Part shown: positions 24,096-36,116 of the stretch, one piece after another | How the letters are laid out: each line of letters starts with the position of its first letter | Position numbering within the stretch: position 1 is the stretch's first letter | DNA from: Myotis daubentonii | Lineage: Eukaryota; Chordata; Mammalia; Chiroptera; Vespertilionidae | DNA length: 64,000 bases | NCBI RefSeq assembly: GCF_963259705.1 | Contig: NC_081861.1 | Span: forward strand, 109,832,102 to 109,896,101 | Direction of reading: 5' to 3' | Program-made: the position numbers and the translations under genes | Notes under the pieces: generated by a model | The model's input: only the letters and a program-made list of their open reading frames with translations | What the model was told of the DNA's origin: nothing | Databases searched by the model: none

Positions 24096-24702
24096 TCCTT
24101 CCTAAAAAGAAGCTGAGGCTGTTCCCACCCTATTTTTCAAATAGACTCTGTCCAAATTCTATTAAAATTGTAGTGTAACTAAAAAAAAATAGGAACATAG
24201 AAATAGACTCAAGGTAATTAAATTATTTTATATTTTCATAGAGTAGAGAAGCTAAAGCCTAGAAGTTAGGTACTGTGACTTCCTAACTCTATATCATATT
24301 TCTTTCCATATAGCACACTGAATGTCATTAAAGTAAAATAAATTCAGGTTAAATATAAGAAGTTTATTAATGAATTGTGCAATGTGGGCAAAGGTAGTTT
24401 TATAGTTTTGGGTATGCAAAACACAGCGTTTACTCTTGTGTTATTATTTCTTAGTTATTGTATTATTTTCCATACAAACAACTGTAAACCTACTTTAGTC
24501 CCACACTGCATAGTGTACACAAGTCACTAACAATCCAAAAATGACCATTTCAGCATCCTAGGACTCAGGTAACCACTTATAACTAGAAAACACTTTTAAA
24601 TGTTAGTTACCACTTTTTTTCTGTATTTTCTATGATTGACTTTCCTAAGAAATCTCTAAAATGGGGTAAAATTTCATTGAATTTTAGCAGCTTTTAAAAA
24701 AT
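24096..24702. other. No feature recognised
   Basis: AT-rich sequence follows the old L1 tail. I see no repeat family or coding exon that I can support. Confidence 0.5.
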
Positions 24703-24919
24703 ATATATTTTAGTTGATTTCAGAGAGGAAGGGAGGAGAGAGAGAGATAGAAACATCAACAATGAATGAGTGATAATCATTGATCTGCTGCCTCCTGCAC
24801 ACCCCCTACTGGGGACCAAGCCCGCAAGCAACCCAAGGCATGTGCCCTTGACCAGAATCAAACCTGGGACCCTTCAGTCCACAGGCAGACACTATCCACT
24901 GAGCCAACCCATCTAGGGC
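24703..24919 (-). mobile_element. VES SINE
   Basis: On the minus strand it starts at about 24919 with GCCCTAGATGGGTTGGCTCA, has GGTCCCAGGTTTGATTCTGG and ends with a CT-rich segment, TCTGAAATCAAC and an A/T tail. A target duplication is not clear. Confidence 0.9.
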
Positions 24920-25112
24920 TAGAAACTTTTGAAGTACCCACAATACCTTCTTCAATATATGAAAAGAAGTGGTAGTCAAGCATCCCAAACCTTGTTTTAT
25001 AAAATATTGACAAATGTTTCCAAACTAAATCACGTTATTTTTGCTCTTTAGAACTAGATGGATGACGAAGAGCTCTTTAACGCAGAGTACTTATTTATGT
25101 AAAAATTAAAAA

Positions 25113-25550
25113 GCAATTGATGCAATCATTTTTTAAAAATTTCAACTTTATGGTGTGTTCGTTCACCATGTCAAGTCAAGGTTCCTTCCATCACTGTTTA
25201 TCCCCCATTTATCCTCTTCTACTCCCCTCACGCCCATTCCCTCTGGTAATCACCATACTGTTGTCTGTCTATGAAGGTTTTTTTTTTCTTTTGCTTAATT
25301 TCTTCACCTTTTTCACCCACCCACACCTTCTGAAAGCTGTCAAGCTGTTCTTTGTATTTCTGAGTCTATTTCTATTTTGTTAGTTTACTTTTTCAGGATA
25401 TAGGTGGAATCATATGGTACTGGTGAACACACAATACAATATACAGATGATGTGCTATATAATTATACACCTGAAACCTATATCACTTTATTAACCAATG
25501 TCACCCCAATAAATAAGTTAATTAATTAATTAATTAATTAATTAAAGATT
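25113..25550 (+). mobile_element. L1 3' end with 5' inversion (twin priming)
   Basis: The right part (about 25420-25515) is an L1 3' terminus in plus orientation: GGTGAACACACAATACAATA ... ACCAATGTCACCCCAATAAA and a (TTAA)n-like tail. The left part (25113-25405) is the sequence that normally lies just upstream of it, but in minus orientation (GGTAATCACCATACTGTTGT). Inverted 5' segments joined to a normal 3' end are typical of twin-primed L1 insertion. Confidence 0.82.
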
Positions 25551-26424
25551 TGACTTTAGATGCCACCTCTATAAACCTGAATTTTCTGCCTATTTTCCTG
25601 TCTTTTTCTCTTCTCCTCTGTAAACATAACCACACTTTCCCAGCAGGTTCAAACACAGATGGCTGCAGTATTGTGACAGAAGCAGAGATGTTACATTAAT
25701 GTTTAAGGGACTGAAAATCCTCTAAGCATCAGGGGCATATGTTACCAGCTAATTGTTGCACTGGAAGCTATCTTGTTGTTTTAAAACATGGTGGCATTTT
25801 ACATTATTTCTTCACAGCAGTATTAAATGTCAAACTTGTTGGGAAAAGTTTTTAATTTAGTTTAGCCAAAAAGTAGTTATAAAAAACGTATATTATATTT
25901 GGAAGAATTTGTGTCTAAATAATAGAAGATTGTAATATCATTTCTGGTTAAAAGGAGTCCGTATTTGGTCTCTATTCAGGAAGACTTATGTGAATAGCAC
26001 AGGGTGCCCCAAAAATAATCAATGATTTTAGTATATTTTACACATAATTTTACATGATGTACTCCAGAGTATAGCAGCCTGCTGTATAATGGAAATATTT
26101 TCAGAGTTAAAAACAAAATGATCTAATATCACCTAAATGAAGAAATAGAGAGCTAATTGTCTTTAGCACTTTCCCAGCAATAACTACTTGACAATACTGA
26201 CTGAGGCTATTCTACAGCCTTTATAGTCAGGTAATCAACATTGTGATAAGTAGCATCTACCTTTAAAATCTCTATTCTCCTATTAACTTTTGATAATGAT
26301 TAGTGGGTGACAAGTGAAATATTGTTAATTCAGTGAGATATTTCAGATCAATGACATATAGGGGACATTTTGGAAAGTTTAAAATTAGTGTTTTTTTTAA
26401 ATAATCGAACTTACTGGGGTGGGA
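25551..26424. other. No feature recognised
   Basis: AT-rich sequence without a recognisable repeat family or exon. It lies between two L1 fragments and may be the older target DNA. Confidence 0.5.
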
Positions 26425-27560
26425 TTAGTTGATAAAATTATATTGGTTTCAAGTGTACAAATCTATAATACATCATCTGTATATCGCATTGTGTGTTCAC
26501 TATAATAAGTCAAGTCAATTTTATCACTATGTATCTCCCTTTACCCTCTTCTACCTCTCTCCACCCCCATTTTCCCTCTTGCAATCACAATACTGTTGCC
26601 TGTGTTTATGAGGATTTTTTTTTTTTGCTTAATCCCTTCACCTTTTTCACCCAGCCCCACAACCCGCCTCCTCTCTGACAGTTGTCAGTCTGTTTTCTGT
26701 ATCCATGAATCTGTTTCTATTTATTTTGTTCATTAGATTCCACATATGAGTGAGATCATGTGATACTTTTTATTTCTCTGACTGGCTTATTTCACTTACC
26801 ATAATACTCTCTAGGTCCATCCATGCTGTCTCAAAAGGTAAAAGTTCCTTCTTTTTTACAGCTGCATAGTATCACATTGTGTAAATGTACCAGAACCTTT
26901 ATATATACTTATCTACTAGCTAGAGGCCTGGTGCACAAAATTCGTGCATGGTGGGGGGAGGTCCCTCAGCCTGGCCTGCACCCTCTCCAATCTAGGATCC
27001 CTCTTGTAATCCAGAACCACTGGCTCCTAAGTGCTCACCTGCCTGCCTGCCTGATGCCCCTAACTGCTCTCCTGCCTGCCTGATGCCCTAACTGTTCCCT
27101 TGCCTGCTTGATGGACCTAACTGCTCTCCCCTGCTGGTCTGATCCCCCTAACTGCTCTCCTCTCCTTGTCTGATTCCCCTAACTGCCCATCTGCTCTCCC
27201 TTCTTCTCCACACCTTCAGACCCTAGTACTGGAGTGCTGAGAGCCCTCCACCAAGGCCCCACTCCCATCATGATGCCCCCCTTCTGGGCCAGTCAGAGCA
27301 GCGGGCCTGTGTGCACCTCTGCCAGGGGGGCCACCCCCAGCAGCAGCCTCATGTCCTGATGGTGCAAGTCCCCGCCCCTGTCTCCACCCACCAGCTCCTG
27401 TGCATGCACAGCCTGTTGAACGGTCGTGACTGGGACACGATTAGGACCAATTAGCATATTACCTCTTTACATATATAGATGGGCACATGGGATGCTTCCA
27501 AATCTTGACTATTGTAAATAACACTGCAATGAACATAAGGGTGTATATATATTCCTTCAA
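26425..27560 (-). mobile_element. L1 3' end, minus strand, split by a Helitron
   Basis: Reading on the minus strand, 27560-27480 holds the end of the ORF2-coding region (GAACATAAGG complement of the L1 word 'ttcatagcagc' region) and 26919-26425 holds the final ORF2 codons and 3' UTR (the plus strand shows CCATCCATGCTGTCTCAAAA and TTTTACAGCTGCATAGTAT). The two pieces are contiguous in L1 order and are separated by the Helitron at 26920-27479. Confidence 0.82.
26920..27479 (-). mobile_element. Non-autonomous Helitron inside L1
   Basis: On the minus strand the 5' end is TCTATATATGTAAAGAGG and TAATATGC, and the 3' end has the hairpin TGCACGAATTTTGTGCA, then CCAGGCCTCTAG. The interior contains repeated CTGCCTGCCTGATG-type units and GC-rich sequence. 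It has no coding capacity. Confidence 0.93.
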
Positions 27561-27734
27561 GTTTTAATCAATTTTGCTTCTGTAATCTATATCTTTATTT
27601 TTCCTCATGGTTTTACCATCTTCAGGTGGAATATTACAAGTTCCATACTACTTATCTAGGGTACCAATTATTAGTTTTGTTACTCATTTTCTTAAATAAA
27701 CAGAAGTCAATTTATTCAAATGCATAGGAGTTTG

Positions 27735-28010
27735 GCTTCTTGCAAGATGGAGTCACAGCGTAAATTTTCTACATGTAAGCACTACAAAACCAAACAAAAT
27801 AACATCATGTAAGCCCAGGACTACTGTCTGGAGAGTGTCCTGTGCACTAGACAGGGAGGAAAAAACAGACCAACACTTCATCTCTCTGAGATGAGGGTAA
27901 GGAGCTGGGAGTCTGTGTAAGCCAAAGTGGCTGGAGTCCCCAAAACCAAGTATTAAAAGGAGATATAGGCACAGAGAGATGAATCTAAAGGCCTGCAGAT
28001 ACCCTGTCAA
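27735..28010 (+). mobile_element. L1/HAL1 5' UTR-like fragment
   Basis: The opening GGCTTCTTGCAAGATGGAGT resembles the 5' start of L1-type elements (AAGATGG near the first base). The rest does not match the other L1 leaders in this window closely. It is the target into which the HAL1 at 28025 inserted, since the duplication AAGGATTCTTTTGG lies at 28011-28024. Confidence 0.45.
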
Positions 28011-28024
28011 GGATTCTTTTGGAC

Positions 28025-29410
28025 AGCTGATTCTCACAGCCAGTTGGCCTGGAGTTCAAATCCCCCCCCAGTGTTACCTACAACAATCAAGGCTTAACTA
28101 CAACAAGACGGCGCACAAAGACCACTAGGGGGTGCACCAAGAAAGCATAAAAAATGCAGAGACAAAGAAACAGGACAGAAAAGAAGGAAGGCAAAATGCT
28201 GGATATAGAGCTCAAAACCACACTTTTAAGGTCTCCCAAGAACTGTCCAGAAGCCACTGATAAATTTAGTAAGGCCCTCGAAAAGACTGGTGAGACCGCC
28301 GATAAATATAGTGAGATCCTCAAGAAATCTAATGAGACCCTCAATGTTGTGATAAAGAACCAACTAGAAATTAAGCATACACTGACTGAAATAAAGAATA
28401 TTATACAGACTCCCAACAGCAGACCAGAGGAGCGCAAGAATCAAGTCAAACATTGGAAATGCGAAGAAGCAAAAAACACCCAACCAGAAAAGCAAAATGA
28501 AAAAAGAATCTGAAAATATGAAGATAGTGTAAGGAGCCTCTGGTACCAACAGCTTCAAGCATACCAACATCCGAATTATAGGGGTGTCAGAAGAAGAGAG
28601 AGAGCAAGATATTGAAAACCTATTTGAAGAAATAATGACAGAAAACTTCCCCTACCTGGTGAAAGAAATAGACTTACAAGTCCAGGAAGCAAAGAGAACC
28701 CCAAACAAAAGGAATCCAAAGAGGACCACACCAAGACACATCATCATTAAAAAGCCAAGAGCAAAAGACAAAGAGAGAATCTTAAAAGCAGCAAGAGAAA
28801 GAAACTCAGTTACCCACAAGGGAGTACCCATACGACTGTCAGCTGATTTCTCAACAGAAACTTTGCAGGCCAGAAGGGGGTGGCAAGAAATATTCAAAGT
28901 GATGAATACCAAGAACCTACAACCAAGATTATTTTATCCTGCAAAGCTATCATTCAGAAGTGAAGGTCAGATAAAGAGCTTCACAGATAAGGAAAAGCTA
29001 AAGGAGTTCATCACCACCAAACCAGTATTATATGAAATGCTGAAAGGTATCCTTTAAGAAGAGGAAGAAGAAGAAAAAGGTAAAGATACAAATTATGAAC
29101 AACAAATACACATCTATAAACAAGTGAATCTAAGAATTAAGTGAATAAATAATCTGATGAACAGAATGAACTGGTGATTATAATAGAATCAGGGACATAG
29201 AAAGGGAATGGACTGACTATTCTTGGGGGGGAGGGAAGGGGAGTGGGGGATGCGGGAAGAGACTGGACAAAAATCTTGCACCTATGGATGAGGACAGTTG
29301 GTGGGGAGTGAGGGTGGAGGGTGGGATGGGAACTGGGAGGAGGGGAGTTATGGGGGGGAAAAGATGAACAAATGTAATAATCTGAACAATAAAGATTTAA
29401 TTTAAAAAAA
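28025..29410 (+). mobile_element. HAL1 (half-L1) retrotransposon, 5'-truncated
   Basis: The element has a short piece of 5' UTR, one ORF1, and then directly a 3' UTR and poly(A), with no ORF2 in between. This is the definition of HAL1, an L1 derivative that encodes only ORF1p and needs L1 reverse transcriptase in trans. The 3' UTR has G-rich runs (about 29226-29345) and ends CAATAAAGATTTAATTT plus A12. Flanking repeats AAGGATTCTTTTGG (28011-28024) and AAGGATTCTTTCGG (29411-29424) match at 13 of 14 positions. The copy at 40909-43137 has the same layout and a similar 3' UTR. Confidence 0.9.
28154..29057 (+). pseudogene. HAL1 ORF1
   Basis: ATG at 28154 opens MQRQRNRTEKKEGK, then a helical region with repeated spacing (KFSKALEKTGETADKYSEIL and ILKKSNETLNVV), likely coiled coil. 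After a break near 28511 the frame continues at 28584 with the RRM and C-terminal parts (EEREQDIENLFEEI, RTTPRHIIIK, RLSADFSTET, YPAKLSF) and ends MLKGIL at 29057. The encoded protein would bind RNA like L1 ORF1p. Two open segments in different frames make this a lightly damaged pseudogene. Confidence 0.88.
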
Positions 29411-29489
29411 AAAAAGGATTCTTTCGGTTACTAACCAGTGCATGTGGGTGAGAAAACTACCCAAGCTCAAGGCAGAACCACTTGAGCTC

Positions 29490-29623
29490 CAGCTAGGTCG
29501 TTCAGTTTGTTGGATCATTCTCCTATACACCAAAAAAGTTGCAGGTTTGATTCCTGGTCATGACACATACCTAGGTTGTGAGTTAGTCCCTAATCACTGT
29601 GCTTTAGGATGTCAACCAGTCGA

Positions 29624-29691
<68 letters not shown>

Positions 29692-29695
29692 AAAA
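29490..29695 (+). mobile_element. tRNA-derived SINE with long CT repeat
   Basis: It begins AGCTAGGTCGTTCAGTTTG, has the B-box-like GGTTTGATTCCTGGTCA and ends in a (CT)n run from about 29624 to 29688, then CAAATAAAAGC. The head differs from the common VES head (GCCCTAGCCGG), so it may be a second tRNA-SINE subfamily. Confidence 0.8.
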
Positions 29696-30347
29696 GCATA
29701 TCACACAGGTCTTAAAATAGTGCCTATCCCCAAAAACCAGAGTGGAAATTGCCATATTTCAGGGAACATCAGGTAGAGTACTAAGAAGGGTATTTTGCCA
29801 GTTAAGGAGAAAATTAACCCTAGATTAAATGCAAATCTGATTCTTCCTAGTGACATTTAAAAGCAAGATCTGCAATGATAAAACTGTTTACAGATTATTT
29901 AACAAGATCTCACAAAAATGGATCAATATATATACTATCCCCCCAAAAATTATACACAAAGTCTATAGATTATATTACATTTTGAAAATGAAATATATTT
30001 TAATATACACTACCTTATAATTATTCAAAGTGTCTATACATATACATTTTTGGGAATATATATATATATATATACATATATATGTATATATATATACATA
30101 TACATATATATGTATGTATGTATATATTATGTATGCAGCACACAACAAGGTACTAATAAATCCAATTTCTGACATTCATTGAAAAATGTTTAGAAGTAAG
30201 AAACTATAAATATACAACTCAAAAGGGGGGAAAATTCCAATCAATTGAAACTGATACAGAAAACACACAAATAATAAACATAGTAGACAAAAGCAATTAT
30301 TATAACTGTGTTCCATATGTTCAAGAAAGTAGAAGATACATTTAATA
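29696..30347. other. AT-rich DNA with a TA/CATA repeat
   Basis: Unassigned sequence that contains a (TA)n/(TACA)n simple repeat at about 30055-30128. No exon or repeat family is recognised. Confidence 0.6.
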
Positions 30348-30621
30348 CTAGAGGCCTGGTACACGAAATTCAGCACCGGCAGTAAGACATCCCTCTCACA
30401 ATCTGGGACTGCTGGATCCTAACCACTCACCTGCCTGCCAGCCTGATCACCCCCTAATTGCACCCCTGCCGGCCTGATTGATGCCTAACTACTCCCCTGC
30501 TGGCCTGATTGCCCAAAACTGCCCTCCCCTGCCAGCCATCTTGTGGCAGCCATCTTATGGCAGCCATCTTGTAATGACCTTGTGCGAGAGTGTGACGCCA
30601 CCTAGGCTTTTACTATTAGGA
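30348..30621 (-). mobile_element. Very short Helitron with triple AAGATGG motif
   Basis: On the minus strand the 5' end is TCCTAATAGTAAAAGCC and the 3' end reads GCTGAATTTCGTGTACCAG and GCCTCTAG. About 45 bp after the 5' end, three copies of AAGATGGCTGCCA lie 14 bp apart (plus-strand GCCATCTT at 30535, 30549 and 30563). It has no coding capacity and is only 274 bp long. Confidence 0.9.
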
Positions 30622-31229
30622 TGTTAAGTAGGGACATAGGGAAAAGTGCCTAATTGAAATTGTAGTGATGAAAAATATAATGTGAGACTAGTGAAAGTTT
30701 GTAGAAAAAGGCAATAAATGTAACATCTCACTCTTTGGATGTTTGTGATATAGGTAGCCTCTTGCATAATTAAGTATCTGCCCTCTCTTTTCCCATGTCA
30801 TACATAAAATTTGTGATAATAACCTATCTGACCTATCTACAGGTTGTTTCACCCTTTTGATTCTGTGAGGGGAAATAGTATTTCTAGACAACAAGGCCTT
30901 GGGTATTGCTATTTTATCTTGTCTCCACATCCTCCATAACCTTCTCTTCTTCATCCACACTTCCATATCCTTATGCAGGCTTCTTTCGTCTACCATCTGG
31001 ACATTTTAAAACTGTTCCAATGCTTTCCTTTTTCCTACGTATTTTTAAGTATTTGTACTGAATAACATAAACACACACACGCACGCTGATTTTGTAAAAT
31101 AATGTGTATTATTATTTAATTTTATGGTTAAAGTACTGCATGCCATCAAAAACATTGTTGTTAATATTACTCTGAAGAAACCGTTACCACATTAATAAAA
31201 ACAAAAAAAAATTATTTTGCCTTCACTTA
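30622..31229. other. No feature recognised
   Basis: No coding exon or identifiable repeat is seen. A weak MIR-like word GATAATAACCTATCTGACC occurs near 30815 but is not enough for a call. Confidence 0.45.
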
Positions 31230-31616
31230 TTTCTTTTTTTTATGCGAAACCCAATTTATGACCTACCTAATTTTCCTCCATTCCTAAGAACTGTTTTTCA
31301 AATTTCTTGCAAGACAAGTCTACTAACATCAAATTCCCTATTTTTCTGAGGAAGTCTTAATTTTCCTTTACAGTGAAGGATAATTTCACTGGCTACAAAA
31401 TTCTAGATTGGTGGATTTTTTTCTCTCAAACATGAAAATATTTTACTACATTCTCTTCTAGCTTGCATGGCTTCTGAAGATAAATCAGATGTAATTATTA
31501 TCATTGCTTTCCTAGAAGTAAGGTGTTTTTGCCCATATTCTGTATTTTTTCAATATATTGTTTTTTTTATTTTCAGTATTATCAATATGGTATGTCCAGG
31601 TATACTTTTTAAATAT

Positions 31617-31788
31617 GTTTTTTATTAAATATTTTAAAGAGAGAGAGAGAGGAAGGGAGAGGAAGGGACAGATAACTCCTCTATGCCCCATACTGAGGAT
31701 CGAGCCTGCAACCCAGGCATGTGCTCTGACCAGGAATCAAACCTGCGATATTTTGGTGCTCAACCAACTGAGCTACACTGGTCAGGGC
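31617..31788 (-). mobile_element. tRNA-derived SINE
   Basis: On the minus strand it reads GCCCTGACCAGTGTAGCTCA, then GGTTTGATTCCTGGTCAGAG, and ends in a (CT)n segment and a T/A tail. It lies in the old L1 piece. Confidence 0.85.
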
Positions 31789-32127
31789 CCAGTTGTAGTT
31801 TTACAGCACTTATCCTGGTTGGTGTTCTCGGACCTTTCCAGATCTCTGACTTGGTTTCTGATATTTATTTAAGAGAAATTCTGAGTAAACATTGCTTCAA
31901 ATATTTCTTCCTGTACTTATTTTCTAGTATTCAAATTATATTTTTCCTATTATTTTTCCCACATATTTGGGTATTCTGTTCCATTTCTTCTTTTTTTACT
32001 CTTTGCTTTACAGTTTAAAGGGTTTCTATTGACATATACTCATGACCATTGATTTTTCCTCAGTATGTTTACTAATGAGCATGTATGTATGTATGCATTG
32101 TTTCACCATACTTTCAGTGTTTTTGTT

Positions 32128-33935
32128 TGTTTTTAAATCTTTATTGTTGAATGTATTACATGTGTCCCACTTTTACTCCCATTGACCCCTTATATCTTGC
32201 CCCAGTCCCTTGCCCCAGGTTTTTACCCCCTAATGTCTGTATACATGGGTTATGCATATATGCATACAAGGTCTTTGGTTGATCTCTAACCACCCACCCT
32301 CCCCTGCCTTCCATCTAAGATTCCACAGTCTGTTCCATGCTTCTATGTCTCTGGATCTATTTTGCTCATCAGTTTATGTTGTTCATTAAATTCCGTATAT
32401 GAGTGAAATCATGTGATACTTGCATTTCTTTGAGTGGCTTATTTCACTGAGCTGTTTCAAAGGGTAAGATTTCCTTCTTTTTTACTGATCATAGTATTCC
32501 ATGGGTTAAATATACTACAGCTTCTTTATCCACTCATCTAATCATAGGCATTTTGGTTGTTTACTGATCATAGCTATTGTAAATTGTGCTGCTATGAACA
32601 TAGGGGTGCATATATTCTTTCTGATTGGTGTCTCAAGTTTCTTAGGATATATTCCTAGAAGTGGGATGACTGGTTCAAATGGAAGCTCCATATTTAATTT
32701 TTGGAGGAAATTCTGCACTGCTTTCCATAATGGTTGCAGCAGTCTGTATTCCCACCAGCAGTATACTACAGTTCCATTTTCTCCACATCTTCACCAGCAC
32801 TTGTCATTTGTTGATTTGTTGATAGTAGCCATTTTGACAGGTGTGAGGTTATATATCATTATTGTTTTAATTTGCAACTCACTGATGATCAGTGACTTTG
32901 AGCATTTTTTCATATACCTCTTGGCCATATGTATGTCTGCTTTGGAGAAGTGTTTATTTAGGTCCTTTGCCCATTTTTTAATTCGATTGTTTGTCTTCCT
33001 TTTGTAAATTGTATGAATTCCTTATATATTTTGGATATTAAACCTTTATAACACTTATCATTGGCAAATATGTTCTCCCATATAGTGGGTTCCATTTTTA
33101 TTTTGTTGATGGTTTATTTTGCTATGCAGAAGCTTTTTATTTTGATGTAGTCCCATTGGTTTATTTACTCCTTAGTTTCCTTTGCCCTAGGAGATGTATT
33201 GGTAAAAATATTGCTGTGAGAGATGTCTGAGATTTTGCTGCCTTTGGTTTCTTCCAAGATTTTTCTGGTTTCACGACTTACATTTAAGTCTTTTATCCAT
33301 TTTGAGTTTATTCTTGTGTATGGTGTTAAGTTGTTGGTCTAGTTTCATTTTTTTGCATGCATCTGTCCAATTTTCTCAACACCTAATTTATTGAAGAGAA
33401 TGTGTTTACTCCATTGTAAGTCCTTGCCTCCTTTGTCAAATATTAATTGACCATAATGACTTGGGTCAATTTCTGAGGTTTCTTTTCTGTTCCATTGATC
33501 TATATGCCTATTCTTGTGCCAGTACCAAGCTGTTTTGATTAAAGTGGCTTTGTAGTATAACTTGATATCTGGCATTGTGATCCCTATAATTTTGTTCTTC
33601 ATCTCTAAGATTGCTGTGGCTATTTGGGGGTCTTTTTTTGGTTCTACATAAATTTTTGGAGTGTTTGTTCTAGGTCTGTGAAATATGTTTTCAGTATTTT
33701 AGTAGGGATTGCATTGAATCTGCAGATTACTTTGGATAGTATGGACATTTTAATGATGTTAATTATATCAATCCATGAACATGGTATATTCTTCCACTTG
33801 TGTATATCTTCCTCTATCTTTTTTATCAACATCCTATTGTTTTCTAAGTATACATCTATTACCTCCTTAGTTATGTTTATTCTTAAATATCTTAACTTTT
33901 TGTTGCAATGGTAAATGGAAATTTTGTTAAATTTC
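32128..33935 (-). mobile_element. 5'-truncated L1, minus strand (ORF2 C-terminus)
   Basis: On the minus strand the segment encodes ORF2 from the region after the reverse transcriptase core to the 3' end. Open pieces include KYLG-like decayed sequence, then [17 protein letters not shown] (about 33780) and [18 protein letters not shown] (about 33560). The 3' end is at 32128 with a T-rich plus-strand edge (tail complement). Several frameshifts make it inactive. Lower decay than the surrounding ORF1-type sequence suggests it inserted there later. Confidence 0.88.
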
Positions 33936-34089
33936 TCTTTCTATGAGTTCATTATTATGTATAAAAATCATAGTCATTTTAAATTAATGGTCTGATAATT
34001 CCAATATATTTTTCATATCTGAATCTGATTTTTATTTTTATTCTGTATCTTTAAAATGTGTTGGTATTTTATTTTTCCATCTTATTTTT

Positions 34090-34520
34090 TTTGTTTTCTT
34101 TATTGATAAAGGTATTACATATGTGTCCTTATCCCCCCATTGCCCCCCCTACTCATGCCCTCACCCCCCTGGTGTCTGTGTCCATTGGTTAGGTTTATAT
34201 GCATGTATACAAGTCCTTTGGTTGATCTCTCCCCCTTACCCCCACCCTACCCTGCCTTCCCTCTGAGGTTTGATGGTCTGATCAATGCTTCTCTGTATCT
34301 GGATCTGTTTTTTTCCCCCATCAGTTTATGTTGTTCATCATATTCCACATATAAGTGAGATTATGTGATATTTATCTTTCTCCAACTGACTTATTTCGCT
34401 TAGCATAATGCTCTCCAGGCCCATCCATGCTGTTGCAAATGGTAGTCGTTCCTTCCTTTTTACAGCAACATAATATTTCATTGTGTAGATGTACCACAGT
34501 TTTTTCATCCACTAATCTTC
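34090..34520 (-). mobile_element. L1 3' end, minus strand
   Basis: Plus-strand TTTGTTTTCTTTATTGATAA is the complement of an L1 polyadenylation signal and tail. CCCATCCATGCTGTTGCAAA and TTTTTACAGCAACATAATAT are the complement of the last ORF2 codons. The fragment is 5'-truncated at about 34520. Confidence 0.82.
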
Positions 34521-35339
34521 TAGAGAATGAGACTATTATTTTGCATTTTAGTATGACATAATATTTTTGGAAAGTCAGACATAATGTACTGCATGAAAGA
34601 CCTTTAGTGATATTATAGTAAGGTGTAAAGGAAGGGGATCAGTTCAATCGCTTTATGATTAAGTCTCAATCTTTTAGGCACCCTGTGCCTCTTGACTGTA
34701 AACTTCACTAGTGTTTTTCATTTTCCCCCATCTCCAACCTTAGGTGAGGCCTAAAGTTTAGAAGGGCCTGGAGTTAGGTATTTCCATCTTCCAGGTCAAT
34801 TAGGATCTGGAAATATAGAAAAATTAAGTCATGTCTTGTTATAAAGAATAACATGCTGCTCAGGGCATATTTTAAAGTAACCACTTTACCCCTTCCCTGC
34901 AGGAAGCACCAGGGGATCTTTCTTCATGAGCTATTAGAACCTGATATGGCTCCTGAAGATTAAGACTGACCAAAGTGTGAGATTCCCCTTAAGGCTATCC
35001 CCACCTGAGACTTTAACCTTGAACTTGCTAACACTAAGCATCCATCAATTTGTCAATTACACTTTAGATTTTCCTAGCCCAGTACTGGTTTCCAGGGAGG
35101 AAGTTTATCTATGGAAACTTATGCTTGTATATTTCTGCTCTGATAAGTTTTGATTGTCTGTTTCTGCCTGTCTGTCTCTTCAATTTTGGAGGAGGCCATT
35201 AGTCCTTTCATTCAATTTCTGATGAATCCCAAATAATTTTTTTCTCCTTTTTTAGTTTGTTTACCTTTTTATTTGTGGTTGCTATGGAGTGACAATGTAT
35301 AAGCTCCTCACATGTTAGAGTGAAAATCTGAAGTTCCTT
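34521..35339. other. Possible old repeat, not named
   Basis: Words such as GAAGCACCAGGGGATCTTTC and TAGCCCAGTACTGGTTTCCA give the impression of an old interspersed repeat (possibly an L1 5' region in minus orientation). I cannot assign a family without a consensus search, and no exon is supported. Confidence 0.35.
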
Positions 35340-35349
35340 TAAAATTATT

Positions 35350-35546
35350 GTATTTACTAATTTTAGAGAAAGAGGAAGGGAGTGAGCAAGTGAGAGAAAC
35401 ATTGATGTACCAATAAGAGAGAAACATCAATGGTTGCCTCACATAATACCCCAACCAGAAATAAACCCACAACCTGGGTATGTGCCCTGACTGGGAATCA
35501 AACTGGTAAACTCTCAGTGCATGGGATGACACCACACTGGCTAGGG
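35350..35546 (-). mobile_element. tRNA-derived SINE with target duplication
   Basis: On the minus strand it starts near 35546 with CCCTAGCCAGTGTGGTG, contains AGTTTGATTCCCAGTCAGGG and ends in a CT-rich region. The direct repeat TAAAATTATT flanks it (35340-35349 and 35547-35556). Confidence 0.85.
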
Positions 35547-35556
35547 TAAAATTATT

Positions 35557-35814
35557 TATATATGTCAATATTTGTAATAAACTTGTGTACTCATATGGCA
35601 CATCATTAAAGTGCTGAATGTTCATCTTACTGTAGAAAATGTTTGAAAACACAGAACGTAGGTACTGAATTGAAAATCACCCCAGATTCTATCATCCAAA
35701 AAAATAGTGTTAACATTGTTATGTATGTTTGTCTTGTCTATATGCAAACTATGTATTTGAAATGATACTACAAATATAATTTTTAATATATTGTTTTTAC
35801 TCAATCCAAAAGTA

Positions 35815-35875
<61 letters not shown>

Positions 35876-36116
35876 CATATATTTATATATATTTGCAGAA
35901 AATATATAAACTTTCTAAGAAAAATGAGAAAATATAATTCGCCTTATTTTTTCCAACTAGAAAAATATATGCTTAACATCTGTGGGTATGTATATATTTT
36001 CAGGTTTGTGCATATGTGAGAGACCATGTATTTACATATTTTAATGTAATTAATTGTATTATATATATAATATAACCTAAATTTTTCCTTACTAACATAC
36101 TGAATGATTTTTTTAT
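35557..36116. repeat. AT-rich DNA with a (TA)n microsatellite
   Basis: A (TA)n run of about 28 units lies at 35816-35872, followed by further TATATTT repeats. The rest of the interval is AT-rich without a recognised element. Confidence 0.8.

Larger units (their letters stand above)
31230..34085 (-). mobile_element. Old L1/HAL1 ORF1 region, minus strand, split by insertions
   Basis: Plus-strand words such as GAAGGATAATTTCACTGGCT and TTGCTTCAAATATTTCTTCC are the reverse complement of old L1-type ORF1 sequence. The visible outer parts are 31230-31616, 31789-32127 and 33936-34085. A SINE (31617) and a younger L1 fragment (32128) interrupt it. Too decayed for a reading frame. Confidence 0.6.
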
